The notes under the pieces: model-generated
The model's input: only the letters and a program-made list of their open reading frames with translations
Database searches by the model: none
What the model was told of the DNA's origin: nothing
Assembly (NCBI GenBank): GCA_026400565.1
Contig: JAPLOV010000215.1
Span: 1-42,971 of the forward strand
Origin: Hyphomicrobiales bacterium
Lineage (GTDB): Bacteria > Pseudomonadota > Alphaproteobacteria > Rhizobiales > Beijerinckiaceae
Length of the DNA: 42,971 nt
Direction of reading: 5' to 3'
Translations under genes and position numbers: made by a program
Shown: piece by piece, positions 1-9,612 of the stretch
Position numbering within the stretch: the first letter of the stretch is position 1
How the letters are laid out: each line of letters opens with the position of its first letter

Positions 1-1174
1 GTGCCGCCGTAGACTCCAGGCTCACGGCGAGGCCCTGGATCACGTTGGTGCCATGGCCGGAGACGGAGGCCCTGGCCACCGACTTCACGGGCCGGAAGCC
101 CGTTCCCGTGTAGTACTCGGTGATCACGACGATGAGCGCCGTGACCGCGAGGCCGACCAGACCACAAAGGAACAGCGACTGGGCGGTGATGGTCAGGCCC
201 GAAACGGTGGTGACCGGAACCGGGACAAGGGTGTTCACGACCCACCAGATGGCACCAATCGACAGCACGCCGGTTATGATCAGGCCCTGGTAGAGGGCAC
301 CCATGATATTCTGTGAGCGGCCAAGCCGGACGCCGAAGGTGCCGATGATTGAGGTCACGATGCAGACCGCGCAGATGACCAGCGGCAGCAGCATCATGTT
401 CAGGGCGTTGGCACCGAAGAAGATGGACGCCAGCACCATGGTGGCCACGGTGGTCACGGCGTAGGTCTCGAAGAGGTCAGCGGCCATGCCGGCGCAGTCG
501 CCGACATTGTCGCCCACGTTGTCTGCGATGGTCGCCGCGTTGCGTGGATCATCCTCGGGAATACCGGCTTCGACCTTACCGACGAGGTCGCCGCCAACGT
601 CGGCACCCTTGGTGAAGATACCGCCGCCGAGACGGGCAAAGATCGAGATCAGCGAAGCGCCGAAGCCGAGCGCCACCAGCGCGTCGATGACGATGCGGCT
701 GGACGGCGAATGGCCAAGGCCGGTCAGGATGCCGTAGTAGATCGCGACGCCGAGGAGCGCGAGGCCCGCCACCAGCATGCCTGTCACCGCACCGGCCTTG
801 AAGGCCACGTCAAGGCCGCCAGCCAGCGACTGGGTCGCGGCCTGCGCCGTACGGACGTTGGCGCGCACCGAGACGTTCATGCCGATGAAGCCGGCAAGGC
901 CGGACAGCACCGCACCGATCAGGAAGCCGAAGGCAACTTCCTTGCCGAGGAGGAACCAGAGCCCGATCAGCAGCACGATGCCGACGCCTGCAATGGTGAT
1001 GTACTGACGCTTGAGATAGGCTTGCGCGCCTTCGGCGATCGCGCCCGCGATTTCCTGCATGCGCTGGTTGCCGGCGTCACGCTTCATGACATCGAGGTAG
1101 GCCCAGATTCCATAAAGGAGCGAGGTCGCTCCAAGTGCGATGATGATGAGCAGTGGGCTCATGGCGATGTCCAT
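1..1174 (-). CDS. hppA: Membrane-bound proton-translocating pyrophosphatase (3' part cut by window edge)
   Basis: The enzyme couples PPi hydrolysis to proton pumping across the cytoplasmic membrane. About 391 N-terminal residues are visible and the C-terminal half lies beyond position 1. Repeated hydrophobic helices surround the substrate-binding stretch [17 protein letters not shown] followed by [19 protein letters not shown], and a later [16 protein letters not shown], all hallmarks of H+-PPases. The residue that separates K+-dependent from K+-independent types lies further on and cannot be read. Two in-frame ATGs (1174 and 1162) are possible starts; the inner one has a GGA-containing stretch at usable distance. 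The gene is transcribed away from the MFS gene region, last in a minus-strand series. The family call is secure; only the start and missing end are uncertain. Confidence 0.95.
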   Translation of the reverse strand, partial: MDIAMSPLLIIIALGATSLLYGIWAYLDVMKRDAGNQRMQEIAGAIAEGAQAYLKRQYITIAGVGIVLLIGLWFLLGKEVAFGFLIGAVLSGLAGFIGMNVSVRANVRTAQAATQSLAGGLDVAFKAGAVTGMLVAGLALLGVAIYYGILTGLGHSPSSRIVIDALVALGFGASLISIFARLGGGIFTKGADVGGDLVGKVEAGIPEDDPRNAATIADNVGDNVGDCAGMAADLFETYAVTTVATMVLASIFFGANALNMMLLPLVICAVCIVTSIIGTFGVRLGRSQNIMGALYQGLIITGVLSIGAIWWVVNTLVPVPVTTVSGLTITAQSLFLCGLVGLAVTALIVVITEYYTGTGFRPVKSVARASVSGHGTNVIQGLAVSLESTAA

Positions 1175-1354
1175 CCCTGTTTTTTGCTGCGAGACGGCTT
1201 TGCTGCGCCATGCCGCACCAATGGCACGAACAGGCAGCGCCTTCTCAGACGAGTGCCGCGTGTCTGCCAAACTTTAAACGAAATGTAAAACCGGGAATTT
1301 GTCTGAGACGCCTTCTGGTGGCAAGGATCGGTCACGTTGCGTTCGTGAGCCGCG

Positions 1355-2590
1355 TCAGAACGCCAGCACTGGCCGGCTTCTGGCCTGGATCGCCACCATC
1401 ACCAGCGCCAGCGCGACGGCGGGGAACACCACCCAGTTGACGATATCCCAGCCGCCGATATGCAGCAGCTTGCCCGACGAGAGCGAGGCCATGGCGACCG
1501 CGCCGAACACGAGAAAATCGTTGGCGGCCTGCACCTTGGTCCGCTCCTCGGGCCGATAGCAGTCGGTCACCATCGAGGTTGCGCCGACGAAGCCGAAATT
1601 CCAGCCCACGCCGAGCAGGATCAGCGAGATCCAGAAATGCGCGACGGTCAGCCCCGACAACCCGACGACGGCGGCAACCGCGATCATCAGCAGGCCAGCT
1701 GCCGTGATTTTGTCCTTGCCGAAACGGTTGATCAGGTCGCCTGTGAAGAAGCTCGGCGCGAACATCGCCAGCACATGCCACTGGATGCCGAGCGCGGCCT
1801 CACCGATGCTGTGGCCGCAGGCGACCATGGCCATCGGTGCCGCCGTCATCAAAAATGCCATCAGCCCGTAGCTGACCAGCCCGCAGATCACCGCCGTGAC
1901 GAAGCGCGGGTTGCGCATGATCTCGCCGAGTGGCCGGCCGCCCGAAACCTGCTTCTTCGGGGCAGGCGCATTGAGCAGCGACACGACCAGCATCGCCATG
2001 AGGGCAAGGCCGGACAAGGCGAGGAAGCTCGCCGCGAACGGATAGAGCGGTGTCAGGTCGCGCGTCCAGATCACGGTCTGCGGCCCGATCACGGCCGCGA
2101 ACAGGCCGCCCACCATGACGAGCGAAATCGCCCGCGCCTTGTAGCTTTCGCTCGCGCTGTCGATGGCCGCGAACCGGTAGCTCTGCACGAAGGCGATGTA
2201 GAAGCCGGACAGGAACGTGCCGAGGCAGAACAGCCAGAAGGCCCCCCGCGCGGTGCCCGCTGCCGCAACGATCCCGGAGATCACGCCCGCGAGGCAACCG
2301 ATGATGTAGCCGATGCGCCGGCCATGGCGGCGCATCAGCCACGCAGCCGGAATGACCGCGCAGGCAAGCCCGATGTTGAGCAGGCTGACAGGCAGCGTCG
2401 CCAGAGCCTTGTCATCGGCCAGTTGCATGCCGATCAATCCGCCCAGCGAAACGATGATCGGCGGTGTGGCTCCGCCCAGCGCCTGCGCGACGGTCAGAAT
2501 GCGGACATTGCGCTTCGCCACCGCATCGGGAGCGCCGGTTGCGCCGGCATCTGGCAGCGGCATGGCAGGGGGAGCGCTCGGCGTGGTCAT
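1355..2590 (-). CDS. MFS transporter (12-TM type)
   Basis: A 411-residue polytopic membrane protein whose regular alternation of hydrophobic helices and short basic loops fits a 12-helix major facilitator. The A-loop motif between helices 2 and 3 reads as MRRHGRRIGY, and a central cytoplasmic loop (around residues 195-220, APKKQVSGGRP) separates two six-helix halves. The ATG at 2590 is preferred over an in-frame TTG at 2608 because it gives a conventional start. The substrate cannot be predicted; similar genes are annotated as drug-type or uncharacterised MFS permeases. It lies 112 bp downstream of thiL and 180 bp upstream of hppA on the same strand, but the gaps argue against a tight operon. 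Confidence 0.88.
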   Translation of the reverse strand: MTTPSAPPAMPLPDAGATGAPDAVAKRNVRILTVAQALGGATPPIIVSLGGLIGMQLADDKALATLPVSLLNIGLACAVIPAAWLMRRHGRRIGYIIGCLAGVISGIVAAAGTARGAFWLFCLGTFLSGFYIAFVQSYRFAAIDSASESYKARAISLVMVGGLFAAVIGPQTVIWTRDLTPLYPFAASFLALSGLALMAMLVVSLLNAPAPKKQVSGGRPLGEIMRNPRFVTAVICGLVSYGLMAFLMTAAPMAMVACGHSIGEAALGIQWHVLAMFAPSFFTGDLINRFGKDKITAAGLLMIAVAAVVGLSGLTVAHFWISLILLGVGWNFGFVGATSMVTDCYRPEERTKVQAANDFLVFGAVAMASLSSGKLLHIGGWDIVNWVVFPAVALALVMVAIQARSRPVLAF

Positions 2591-2702
2591 GCCTGCCGGA
2601 TAACCCAATTTGCAGCAGCGCGCATCCGCAGAAATCCGGGGGCGGCCATGCAGGCCGGCGCATCATGCCCGGCACATGTGGCGTTGCAGCGGGATTTGGC
2701 TG

Positions 2703-3701
2703 TCAAGCGGTCCAGTCGTGCTGGAAGGACAGGCTGGAAAATGGTACCGCGCTGCCGTCCGCTCCCACGAAAGCTGGATCCTCCGCGAGGGTCAGCTCGC
2801 CGATCACGCTGGCCTCGCAGCCGGCTGCGGCGCAGGCGGCCAGCAGGGCTGGAACGGTGTCCGGATCGGCAGCCATCAGGACCTCGTAGTCGTCGCCGCC
2901 GGCCATGATGGTCTGGAGCAGGTCCGGGGCCAGCGCCAGCGCTGCGCGCGCTGCCGGCGACAGCGGCACGCGGTCCAGCAGGATGCGGGGATGAAGCCCT
3001 TTGATGCCGCATGCCGCTGCCAGCTTCACGGCATCGCCCAGCAATCCGTCGGAAACATCCATCGCAGCGGCGGCATGCGCGGTTATCGCCCCGGCCAGGG
3101 CATTGCGCGGGTAGGGATGCAGGTAGCGGTCGGCGAGGTGCGCGCGCAACGGACCGGGCAGCGCCCGTGCCCAGGGCGCATCCGGCTCCAGCCTTAGCCT
3201 GAGCCCCAGTGCCGCATCCCCGATGCTGCCGCTGACCAGCAGCGTCTGGCCGGCACGACCGCTCGTGCGGCGGACCATCTTACCGGAATCGCACCAGCCC
3301 AGGGCGGTGATCGAGATGCTGAGCCCTCCCGCGGCTCTCACCGTGTCGCCGCCCAGAAGCGGGCAGGCATAGGTGCGCGCATCCTCGCCGAGCCCGGCGG
3401 CGAAGGCCGCGATCCAGCTCTCGTCAAGGTCCGCCGGCAACGCGAGCGCCATCAGGAATCCCGCCGGTGTCGCCCCCTTGGCCGCCAGGTCCGACAGGTT
3501 GACCCGCAAGGCCTTGCGCGCGATCGAAGCGGGCGGATCATCGGAAAAGAAATGCACGCCGGCGACCAGCGCATCCTTGGTCAGGACAAGGTCCATGCCC
3601 GGCGGCGGCACGATCAGCGCCGCATCATCCCTCAGCCCAAGCGCGCCCGGCCCGGCAAGGGGCGCAAGGTAGCGGGCGATCAGGGCATCTTCGGCGATCA
3701 C
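2703..3701 (-). CDS. thiL: Thiamine-monophosphate kinase
   Basis: Phosphorylates thiamine monophosphate with ATP to thiamine pyrophosphate in the cytoplasm. The 332-residue length is normal for the family. Visible marks are the N-terminal LRDDAALI (nucleotide/metal-binding aspartates), VNLSDLAAKGATP, the glycine-rich LLGGDTVRA, AMDVSDGLLGD and C-terminal GGDDYEVL, all in the expected order of the ThiL/PurM-like fold. The start is GTG at 3701 (ADVIAEDALIARY); no better ATG lies upstream. It follows nusB by 41 bp in the conserved alphaproteobacterial rib-nusB-thiL cluster, so it is probably the last gene of that transcript. Confidence 0.95.
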   Translation of the reverse strand: MIAEDALIARYLAPLAGPGALGLRDDAALIVPPPGMDLVLTKDALVAGVHFFSDDPPASIARKALRVNLSDLAAKGATPAGFLMALALPADLDESWIAAFAAGLGEDARTYACPLLGGDTVRAAGGLSISITALGWCDSGKMVRRTSGRAGQTLLVSGSIGDAALGLRLRLEPDAPWARALPGPLRAHLADRYLHPYPRNALAGAITAHAAAAMDVSDGLLGDAVKLAAACGIKGLHPRILLDRVPLSPAARAALALAPDLLQTIMAGGDDYEVLMAADPDTVPALLAACAAAGCEASVIGELTLAEDPAFVGADGSAVPFSSLSFQHDWTA

Positions 3702-3742
3702 GTCGGCAAGCCTGTTGCTGTGGCGGGGCGCGGCCTGTCTCT

Positions 3743-4213
3743 TCAGGCCATCTCCTCGGCCCGGACCAGCCGGGCGATGCGGTCGAGCACGGCGTTGGTG
3801 ATGCCAGGCTCGTCGCCCTCGTAGAAGGCGCGCGCCACCGTGACATACTCGTTGATGGCCACCTTGGGCGGCACATCCTTGCGGAACATCAGTTCATAGG
3901 TGCCGCAGCGCAGCACCGAACGCAGCACCGTCTCGATGCGCTTTAGCGGCCAGCCATCTGCCAGCGCATCATCGACGGCGCGGTCGATCGGGCGCTGCTC
4001 GCGCACCACGCCGCTCAGCACGTCACGGAAAAAATTGGCCTCGGCAGCCGGCAGGGCAATGCCGTCGACCTCCTTGCCCATCCAGAAGGTCTCGAACTCG
4101 GCCATGGCCTCGATCAGGCCCTTGCCGGCCACATCCATCTGGTAAAGCGCCTGCACGGCGGCCAGACGGGCGGCGCGGCGCTTCTCGAGCCGCTGTTCCT
4201 GACGCGCGTTCAC
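3743..4213 (-). CDS. nusB: Transcription antitermination factor NusB
   Basis: Small all-helical RNA-binding protein that joins NusE (S10) on boxA RNA during rRNA antitermination. The 156-residue product starts [28 protein letters not shown], the standard arginine-rich first helix, and carries the family motif [21 protein letters not shown] near the C-terminus. I place the start at the GTG of 4213, which overlaps the ribH stop as GTGA. The longer in-frame reading to 4360 only covers ribH in another frame. This 4-base overlap implies translational coupling to ribH, which is damaged here, so nusB expression may depend on how far ribosomes travel through ribH. Confidence 0.93.
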   Translation of the reverse strand: MNARQEQRLEKRRAARLAAVQALYQMDVAGKGLIEAMAEFETFWMGKEVDGIALPAAEANFFRDVLSGVVREQRPIDRAVDDALADGWPLKRIETVLRSVLRCGTYELMFRKDVPPKVAINEYVTVARAFYEGDEPGITNAVLDRIARLVRAEEMA

Positions 4214-4639
4214 GCTGAGGCCCCGAAGCGCCGCTTCAGCCCGACCATGCTCAGGGCCGCTTCGGCCGCGCCGCCGCCCTTGTCCATGTCGGACTTGCGC
4301 GCCCGTGCCCAGGCCTGCGCCTCGTTCTCGACGGTCAGGATGCCGTTGCCGATGGCCCACTGGCGCTGCACGGAAAGGTCCATCAGCGCACGGCAGCTCT
4401 CGCCCGCCACGATGTCATAGTGCGTGGTCTCTCCGCGGATGACGCAGCCCAGCGCCACGGCCGCGTCATAGGGCCTGCCCTGACGATCCGCGCCATCAAG
4501 CGCGATGGCGATGGCGGCAGGGATCTCCAGCGCACCCGGCACGGTGATCACGATCGTCATAGAATCGCGCCTCAACAATGAGGATGCGCGCGCCGGTCAG
4601 CGGCGAGGTGTCGTGTTTGGCCTTGCTGGCACCAGCCAT
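4210..4639 (-). pseudogene. ribH: 6,7-dimethyl-8-ribityllumazine synthase, broken by internal deletion and frameshift
   Basis: Lumazine synthase condenses the RibA/RibD pathway product with dihydroxybutanone phosphate, the penultimate riboflavin step. From ATG 4639 one frame reads MAGASKAKHDTSPL, then [14 protein letters not shown], and soon stops. From about 4578 the +1-shifted frame reads [14 protein letters not shown], then [26 protein letters not shown] and [11 protein letters not shown] to the stop, which are canonical RibH motifs. In relatives about 22 residues (first helix and following strand) separate FYDD from TVPGALEIP; here they are missing and the frame changes at about 4575-4580. 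Neither frame alone yields a complete enzyme. Many alphaproteobacteria have a second lumazine synthase, which could compensate. A sequencing or assembly deletion is the main alternative. Confidence 0.82.
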
Positions 4640-4675
4640 GAGGGAATGCTCGTTTCGGTTCGGGTATGAGGCGCG

Positions 4676-5326
4676 TCAGTAGCCCCCGGCGCGCGCCTCG
4701 GCAAGCCTTGCGGCATAGCGGGCCATCAGATCGACCTCCAGATGCAGACCGTCGCCGACCTTTCGCTCGGCCCAGGTGGTGACGGACAGCGAGTGCGGGA
4801 TCAGCAGCACCGAGAACACATCGCCTTCGACCGTGTTCACGGTCAGCGAGGTGCCATCAAGGCACACGGAGCCTTTCGATGCCACGAACCCGGCCAGATG
4901 CTTCGGGGTGCGGATATGGAAGCGGGCCGTCGCGCCCCAGGGGTCGGATGGGTCGGGCATGATCGGCTCATGGCCCACGATCTCGGCCACGCCGTCGACA
5001 TGGCCGGTGACAAGGTGTCCGCCAAGCTCGTCGCCGATCTTCAGCGAGCGTTCGAGGTTGATGCGCTCACCGACGCGCCAGGCGCTGACGCGCGTCTTGA
5101 CCAGCGTTTCCGCCGCAGCCTCGACCCGGAAGATGCAGCCCGCCTGGCCATCGCGGCGCGGCTCCAGCGCCGTCACTGTCAGGCAGATGCCGGCGCAGGC
5201 GATGGAGGCCCCGATCTCGATGCCCGAAGTCTCATAAGGCGAGGCAATTGCGAGGCGTGTGAGCGTCGGGCCGGCGGCGACGGTTTCGACCACGGTGCCA
5301 ATGCCGGTGACAATGCCGGTGAACAT
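4676..5326 (-). CDS. ribE: Riboflavin synthase alpha subunit
   Basis: Dismutates two 6,7-dimethyl-8-ribityllumazine molecules to riboflavin plus the pyrimidine precursor. The 216-residue protein shows the two lumazine-binding barrel repeats: N-terminal MFTGIVTGIGTV with CAGICLTVTAL, and a second repeat with GHLVTGHVDGVAEI and GTSLTVNTVEGDVFSVLLIP. Length and motif order are normal. Its ATG shares one base with the ribD stop (TGATG), so it is translationally coupled to ribD. The downstream ribH is broken, which makes this intact gene dependent on lumazine from another enzyme if the lesion is real. Confidence 0.95.
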   Translation of the reverse strand: MFTGIVTGIGTVVETVAAGPTLTRLAIASPYETSGIEIGASIACAGICLTVTALEPRRDGQAGCIFRVEAAAETLVKTRVSAWRVGERINLERSLKIGDELGGHLVTGHVDGVAEIVGHEPIMPDPSDPWGATARFHIRTPKHLAGFVASKGSVCLDGTSLTVNTVEGDVFSVLLIPHSLSVTTWAERKVGDGLHLEVDLMARYAARLAEARAGGY

Positions 5327-6456
5327 CAGTCGATCCTTTCGTAGAAAGCGAAGCTGTCGTGGCCGATCATCTCCTGGCGCGCAAGGGCGAAGCGCCGACC
5401 CTCGGCCAGCAGCGCGCCGAGGGCAGGGCGCACTGCCGTGATGCCCTCCTGGCCCAACACCACAGGCGAGGTCGAGACGATCACCTCGTCAGCAAGGCCC
5501 TGCAACGCGAGCTGTTCGCCGACGGTCGGCCCGCCTTCGGAGAACACGCGCGTGATGCCGCGTGTCGCCAGCAAGGTCAGTGCGGCCCTGAGATCGAGGT
5601 GGCCATCGCTGCCGCGTCCGACCCGCATCACCTCGACGCCGGCGGCAACGAGGGCTGCTTCATGCGTTGTCGGGGCGTCATCCGCCGCGATGACCCAGGT
5701 CGGGATATCGCGCGCCGTTTTCGCCAGCACGATGGTCGCCGGCATGCGCAGGCGCGTGTCCAGCACGACGCGCACCGGCGAGCGCCATTCCAGCCCCGGC
5801 AGGCGCACGTTGAGCTGCGGATCGTCGGCGAGCACCGTTTCGATCCCGGCCATGATTGCGTCGTATTCGCTGCGCTGGCGATGCACCCAGAGCCCGGCCT
5901 CGGCGCACGAGATCGCCACGCGCTCGCGCCCTGGCCCGCCCGCATAGCCATCCGCCGTGCGCGCCACCTTGAAGGTTACGCTCGGCAACCCTTCGCGCAC
6001 CCGGCGGAAATGCCCGCGATGCAGCCGTGCTGCCTCTGTGGCCATCAACCCGACATCGACCCTGATGCCGGCGCTGCGCAGAAGGGCGTGGCCAAGACCG
6101 GCAATGCGCGGGTTCTGGTCCTCGATGGCGGACACCACCCGCGTGATGCCAGCTTTCAGGCTGCGCTCGACGCATGGCGTGCCGCCTCTGATGGAGCTGT
6201 AGGAGCACGGCTCCAGCGCCACATATAGGGTTGCCGCGGCGGCGGCATCGCCCGCCTCGGCCAGCGCCATCGCCTCGCCATGGGGCCGGCCGCCGGCTTG
6301 CGTCACGCCTTGACCGACGATCACGGGGCCGGTGGCCGATTGGCGCACCACGACCGCGCCGACCGAGGGGTTCGGCCAGGTCTGGCCCAGCCCTTCACGG
6401 CTCAGCGCCAGCGCCAGCGCCATGAAGCGGGCATCGTCGTCGGGGTCGGGCGTCAC
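5326..6456 (-). CDS. ribD: Bifunctional riboflavin deaminase/reductase RibD
   Basis: Catalyses deamination then side-chain reduction of the pyrimidine intermediate of riboflavin synthesis. The N-terminal deaminase domain (to about residue 145) has TWPNPSVGAVVV, the zinc-site HGEAMAL, and EPC...TPC. The C-terminal DHFR-like reductase domain starts near SVTFKVARTADGY and contains SEGGPTVGEQLA. The two zinc cysteines are separated by a loop two residues longer than the usual PCSHHGRTPPC (it reads PCSYSSIRGGTPC), so the second ligand may be displaced. The start is GTG at 6456; an internal ATG lies at FMALAL. It follows nrdR by 9 bp and overlaps ribE by 1 bp. Confidence 0.94.
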   Translation of the reverse strand: MTPDPDDDARFMALALALSREGLGQTWPNPSVGAVVVRQSATGPVIVGQGVTQAGGRPHGEAMALAEAGDAAAAATLYVALEPCSYSSIRGGTPCVERSLKAGITRVVSAIEDQNPRIAGLGHALLRSAGIRVDVGLMATEAARLHRGHFRRVREGLPSVTFKVARTADGYAGGPGRERVAISCAEAGLWVHRQRSEYDAIMAGIETVLADDPQLNVRLPGLEWRSPVRVVLDTRLRMPATIVLAKTARDIPTWVIAADDAPTTHEAALVAAGVEVMRVGRGSDGHLDLRAALTLLATRGITRVFSEGGPTVGEQLALQGLADEVIVSTSPVVLGQEGITAVRPALGALLAEGRRFALARQEMIGHDSFAFYERID

Positions 6457-6465
6457 GCGCGCCGC

Positions 6466-6987
6466 TCAATTATCATTGTCGCGCGGATCATCCGGACGCC
6501 CGTCATCGATACGCGCAGCCGGCAGCGGATCGGCCTCGTCATGCGAGAGTTCGCCCAGGATCTCCTCGAAGTCCTTGGCCTCCCGGAAATCCTTGTAGAC
6601 CGAGGCAAAACGCACGTAGGCGACGCCGTCGAGATGGCGCAGGCCGGCCATGATCAGTGCCCCGATGGTCGAGGTCGGCACCTCCGGCTCGCCCGAGCTT
6701 TCAAGTTGGCGAACGATGCCGCTGACCATGCGCTCGATGCGCTCCGGCTCGACAGGCCGCTTGCGCAGGGCGATCTCGACCGAGCGCAGCAGCTTGTCCC
6801 GATCGAACGGCGAGCGTTTGCCCGAGCGCTTGACCACCATCAATTCGCGCAACTGCACACGCTCGAAGGTGGTGAAGCGGCCGCCGCAATCATTGCAGAC
6901 CCGCCGCCGCCGGATCGACGAGTGATCATCTGAAGGCCGCGAATCCTTGACCTGCGTGTCGAGCGATCCGCAATATGGGCAGCGCAT
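6466..6987 (-). CDS. nrdR: Transcriptional repressor NrdR
   Basis: Zinc-ribbon/ATP-cone repressor of ribonucleotide reductase genes. The N-terminus has the CPYC...CNDC ribbon (residues 3-34) with [18 protein letters not shown]. The ATP-cone follows ([16 protein letters not shown] to [15 protein letters not shown]). The product is 173 residues; the last about 20 ([15 protein letters not shown]) are an acidic tail outside the conserved core. An AAGAGAA stretch precedes the ATG. It heads the nrdR-rib-nusB-thiL gene series, as in many Rhizobiales, but is separated from glyA here by two extra genes. Confidence 0.96.
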   Translation of the reverse strand: MRCPYCGSLDTQVKDSRPSDDHSSIRRRRVCNDCGGRFTTFERVQLRELMVVKRSGKRSPFDRDKLLRSVEIALRKRPVEPERIERMVSGIVRQLESSGEPEVPTSTIGALIMAGLRHLDGVAYVRFASVYKDFREAKDFEEILGELSHDEADPLPAARIDDGRPDDPRDNDN

Positions 6988-7143
6988 GGGCGTTCTCTTG
7001 GCCTGTCATGTGGTGGCCACCTCATGCCAGTGAATCCGGTTTGCGGTCCAGTCAAAGATTGCGCAGGTCTGCCGGGACTTTTTGACCCCGCACGCATCCA
7101 TTGTGCCCGCCGCTGGTTATCCCCCGCGACAGGAGATGACACC

Positions 7144-7575
7144 ATGCCCAGATCAGCCCTTCACCTTCCCGGCCATCAGGACAGTACCGGCTGGCGCAAT
7201 GCGGGCCTGCTGGCCATCGCCTGCGCGCTGGCGACAGGCCTTGCGCTTGCGGCCAGCGTCATCAGCGCCCTGGCCCAGCCGGGACCATCGTCCTGGCCGG
7301 TCCTGCCCGAAACCTTCCAGAGCACCGGCGGCAGGGGCTGGATGGTCACCCAATACTGCCCGGTCGTTGATGGCGCGATCTGCCGGAACGATTTCGTCAC
7401 CGTCTTACCCGATGGCAAGGACACCTATCCGGCGACCGTGCAATGGACCGCAATCCCGCGCGATGGCGGCACCTACTGCGCCAACGGCATGTGGCGCACC
7501 AAGGACGGCACCGGTTCCGGCACGACCTCTCTGGAGGTCTTCATCAAGGATGGTATGGTGCGGCGGGCGCCCTGA
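7144..7575 (+). CDS. Hypothetical exported protein
   Basis: I do not recognise the family. A clear AGGAG lies upstream of ATG 7144, so this start is preferred to the longer in-frame reading from 7024. The 143-residue product has an N-terminal hydrophobic segment at about residues 19-45 (LLAIACALATGLALAASVISALAQ), suggesting a signal peptide or anchor, then a compact polar domain with GWMVTQYCPVVDGAICRNDF and GGTYCANGMW. The three cysteines (in QYC, AIC and TYC) could form a disulfide outside the membrane. It is convergent with the broken SGNH gene and interrupts the usual glyA-nrdR neighbourhood. Confidence 0.65.
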   Translation: MPRSALHLPGHQDSTGWRNAGLLAIACALATGLALAASVISALAQPGPSSWPVLPETFQSTGGRGWMVTQYCPVVDGAICRNDFVTVLPDGKDTYPATVQWTAIPRDGGTYCANGMWRTKDGTGSGTTSLEVFIKDGMVRRAP

Positions 7576-7585
7576 AGAGCGCCGC

Positions 7586-8128
7586 TCAGCGGCAGGCCGC
7601 TGACGCGAGAATCATTGGTGCCAGATAGGCGGCAAAGGCCGCATCGCCTTCGGCACTGTTATGCTGGCCATCCGGCAGTCGGCACGATGGTGCCAGCCGG
7701 CCGAGGCTTTCCAGCATAACGACCTTGATGTTCCGCAATGCGGCAAAGTCCCGGATGGCCGCGACATTGCCAGCGGCATCGTCAGCTTCGCTGCGGCGCG
7801 CCTCGTTGCCGCCGCGCTAAAGAATGAGAACCCGTGTGCTGGGTTTGACCACGCCAGGCAGCCTCTTCAACATCTGGCCCGTGGTGTTGCCGGCAATGCC
7901 CGCATTCGTCACGCTGGCGCGGCAGCCATCGCTGCGCAGCATCTGCTGCAACTGGGCGGGATAGTCCTGTGACCTTGGTACGCCATCCGGTGTCCGGCCG
8001 CGGCCCTTGCCCTCTGTGTTGCTGGCACCACGCGCAACAATGTCAGAAGCGACGGCTGCTGCCGGCAGGCTCACTGAAAATCCGCCGACGACGGCGATCA
8101 TGACAGCGAGACTGCGCGACGATGCCAT
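7586..8128 (-). pseudogene. SGNH/GDSL-type hydrolase with in-frame amber stop
   Basis: The frame from ATG 8128 encodes a signal peptide (SLAVMIAVVGGFSVSLPAAAVA) then IVARGASNTEGKG, which resembles the block I nucleophile region, and TNAGIAGNTTGQML (block II). At 7817-7819 it meets TAG just after TRVLIL. Beyond it the same frame continues without another stop for 77 codons: RGGNEARRSEADDAAGN supplies block III (GGN), and LPDGQHNSAEGD supplies the DxxH catalytic block near the end (TGA at 7586). The stop replaces a codon that would fit CAG (Gln), so a single C-to-T change explains it. The protein resembles the small secreted arylesterase/TesA group. Without readthrough the product lacks the catalytic His. 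Confidence 0.8.
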
Positions 8129-8144
8129 GTAGCCTGCTTCCTTG

Positions 8145-9449
8145 TCACCCGTAGATCGGGAACCTGCGGCACAGGGCGGTTGCCTTGTCCTTTACGGAGG
8201 CCTCGACCGCTGCATTGCCAGCCTCGCCATTAGCGGCCAGCCCGTCAAGCACCTCGGCGATCAGATCGCCCACGCGCTGGAATTCGGCCACGCCGAAGCC
8301 GCGCGAGGTTGCGGCGGGCGTGCCCAGCCGGATGCCGGAGGTGATGGTCGGCTTTTCGGTGTCGAACGGCACGCCGTTCTTGTTGCAGGTGATATGGGCC
8401 CGGCCCAGCGCCGCTTCGGCGATCTTGCCGTTGAGCTTCTTGGAGCGCAGGTCGACCAGCATCAGGTGGTTGTCGGTGCCGCCGGTGGTCAGGTCAAAGC
8501 ACCTTAAACGCAGGGTCTCCGCCAGCGCACGGGCGTTTTCGACCACAGCGCGGGCATAGATCTTGAACTCCGGCTGGAGCGCCTCATGGAAGGCCACGGC
8601 CTTGGCGGCGATCACGTGCATCAGCGGCCCGCCCTGAAGGCCGGGGAAGATCGCGGAGTTGAACTTCTTGGCCAGGTCCTCGTCATTGGTCAGGATCATG
8701 CCGCCGCGTGGCCCGCGCAGCGTCTTGTGCGTGGTGGTGGTCGCAACATGCGCATGCGGGAACGGGGAAGGGTGCGCGCCGCCTGCCACCAGCCCGGCGA
8801 AATGGGCCATGTCGACGAGGAAGATCGCACCGACCTTGTCGGCGATCTCGCGGAAGCGGGCGAAATCCCAGTGGCGTGGATAGGCCGATCCGCCTGCGAC
8901 GATCACCTTGGGCTTGCTTTCGAGCGCAAGGCGCTCGACCGCGTCCATGTCCAGCCGCTGGTCGACGACGCAGACGCCGTAGTGGACCGGCTTGAACCAC
9001 TTGCCGCTCATGTTCGGCGGCGCGCCGTGGGTGAGATGGCCGCCGGCGGCGAGATCAAGGCCCATGAACGTGTCGCCCGGCTGCATCAGCGCCAGGAACA
9101 CGGCCTGGTTGGCCTGGCTGCCGGAATTGGGCTGAACGTTGGCAAACTTGCAGTCGAACAGGCGGCAGGCGCGCTCGATGGCGAGCTTTTCGGCGATGTC
9201 GACGAACTGGCAGCCGCCATAATAGCGCCGGCCCGGATAGCCCTCGGCATACTTGTTGGTCATCACCGAGCCTTGCGCCTCCAGGACGGCGCGGCTGACG
9301 ATGTTCTCCGAGGCGATCAGTTCGATCTCGTCACGCTGCCGGCCAAGTTCGAGGTCGATGGCGCGCGCGATCTCCGGGTCCTGCACCGACAGCGGCGCAG
9401 AGAAGAACGAATTCGAAAGGTGTCCGGCGGTTGCGGTGTCACGGCTCAT
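8145..9449 (-). CDS. glyA: Serine hydroxymethyltransferase
   Basis: PLP enzyme interconverting serine and glycine with tetrahydrofolate, the main one-carbon source. The 434-residue length is typical. Motifs include [61 protein letters not shown] and [14 protein letters not shown], where Lys242 is the PLP-binding lysine. The start at ATG 9449 ([11 protein letters not shown]) has GGGGA upstream; the reading frame continues to 9551 without support. Usually nrdR follows closely; here a hypothetical gene and an SGNH pseudogene intervene. Confidence 0.97.
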   Translation of the reverse strand: MSRDTATAGHLSNSFFSAPLSVQDPEIARAIDLELGRQRDEIELIASENIVSRAVLEAQGSVMTNKYAEGYPGRRYYGGCQFVDIAEKLAIERACRLFDCKFANVQPNSGSQANQAVFLALMQPGDTFMGLDLAAGGHLTHGAPPNMSGKWFKPVHYGVCVVDQRLDMDAVERLALESKPKVIVAGGSAYPRHWDFARFREIADKVGAIFLVDMAHFAGLVAGGAHPSPFPHAHVATTTTHKTLRGPRGGMILTNDEDLAKKFNSAIFPGLQGGPLMHVIAAKAVAFHEALQPEFKIYARAVVENARALAETLRLRCFDLTTGGTDNHLMLVDLRSKKLNGKIAEAALGRAHITCNKNGVPFDTEKPTITSGIRLGTPAATSRGFGVAEFQRVGDLIAEVLDGLAANGEAGNAAVEASVKDKATALCRRFPIYG

Positions 9450-9612
9450 GGCAAGGTCCCCGTTTGAGCGACCAGCCAAGGCTGCGTCGTGCGGATCAAC
9501 GAATGAGGCGCTTAGCATGCAGCGCAGCATGGAGTCACGGGGCCAAGGCACTGCCGCAGGCGAGGCGGAACGTCGCCGGTCGCGAGCAGCCGAACTGCCG
9601 CTCGAACGGTCC

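Noticed and set aside
1243-1307. CTCAGAC / GTCTGAG inverted repeat between hppA and the MFS gene
   Set aside because: Arms are short and more than 50 bp apart, so a terminator or operator cannot be supported.
1460-2908. Long plus-strand open frame (482 codons)
   Set aside because: It is the reverse shadow of the MFS and thiL genes, with His/Arg-rich composition typical of antisense frames in GC-rich DNA.
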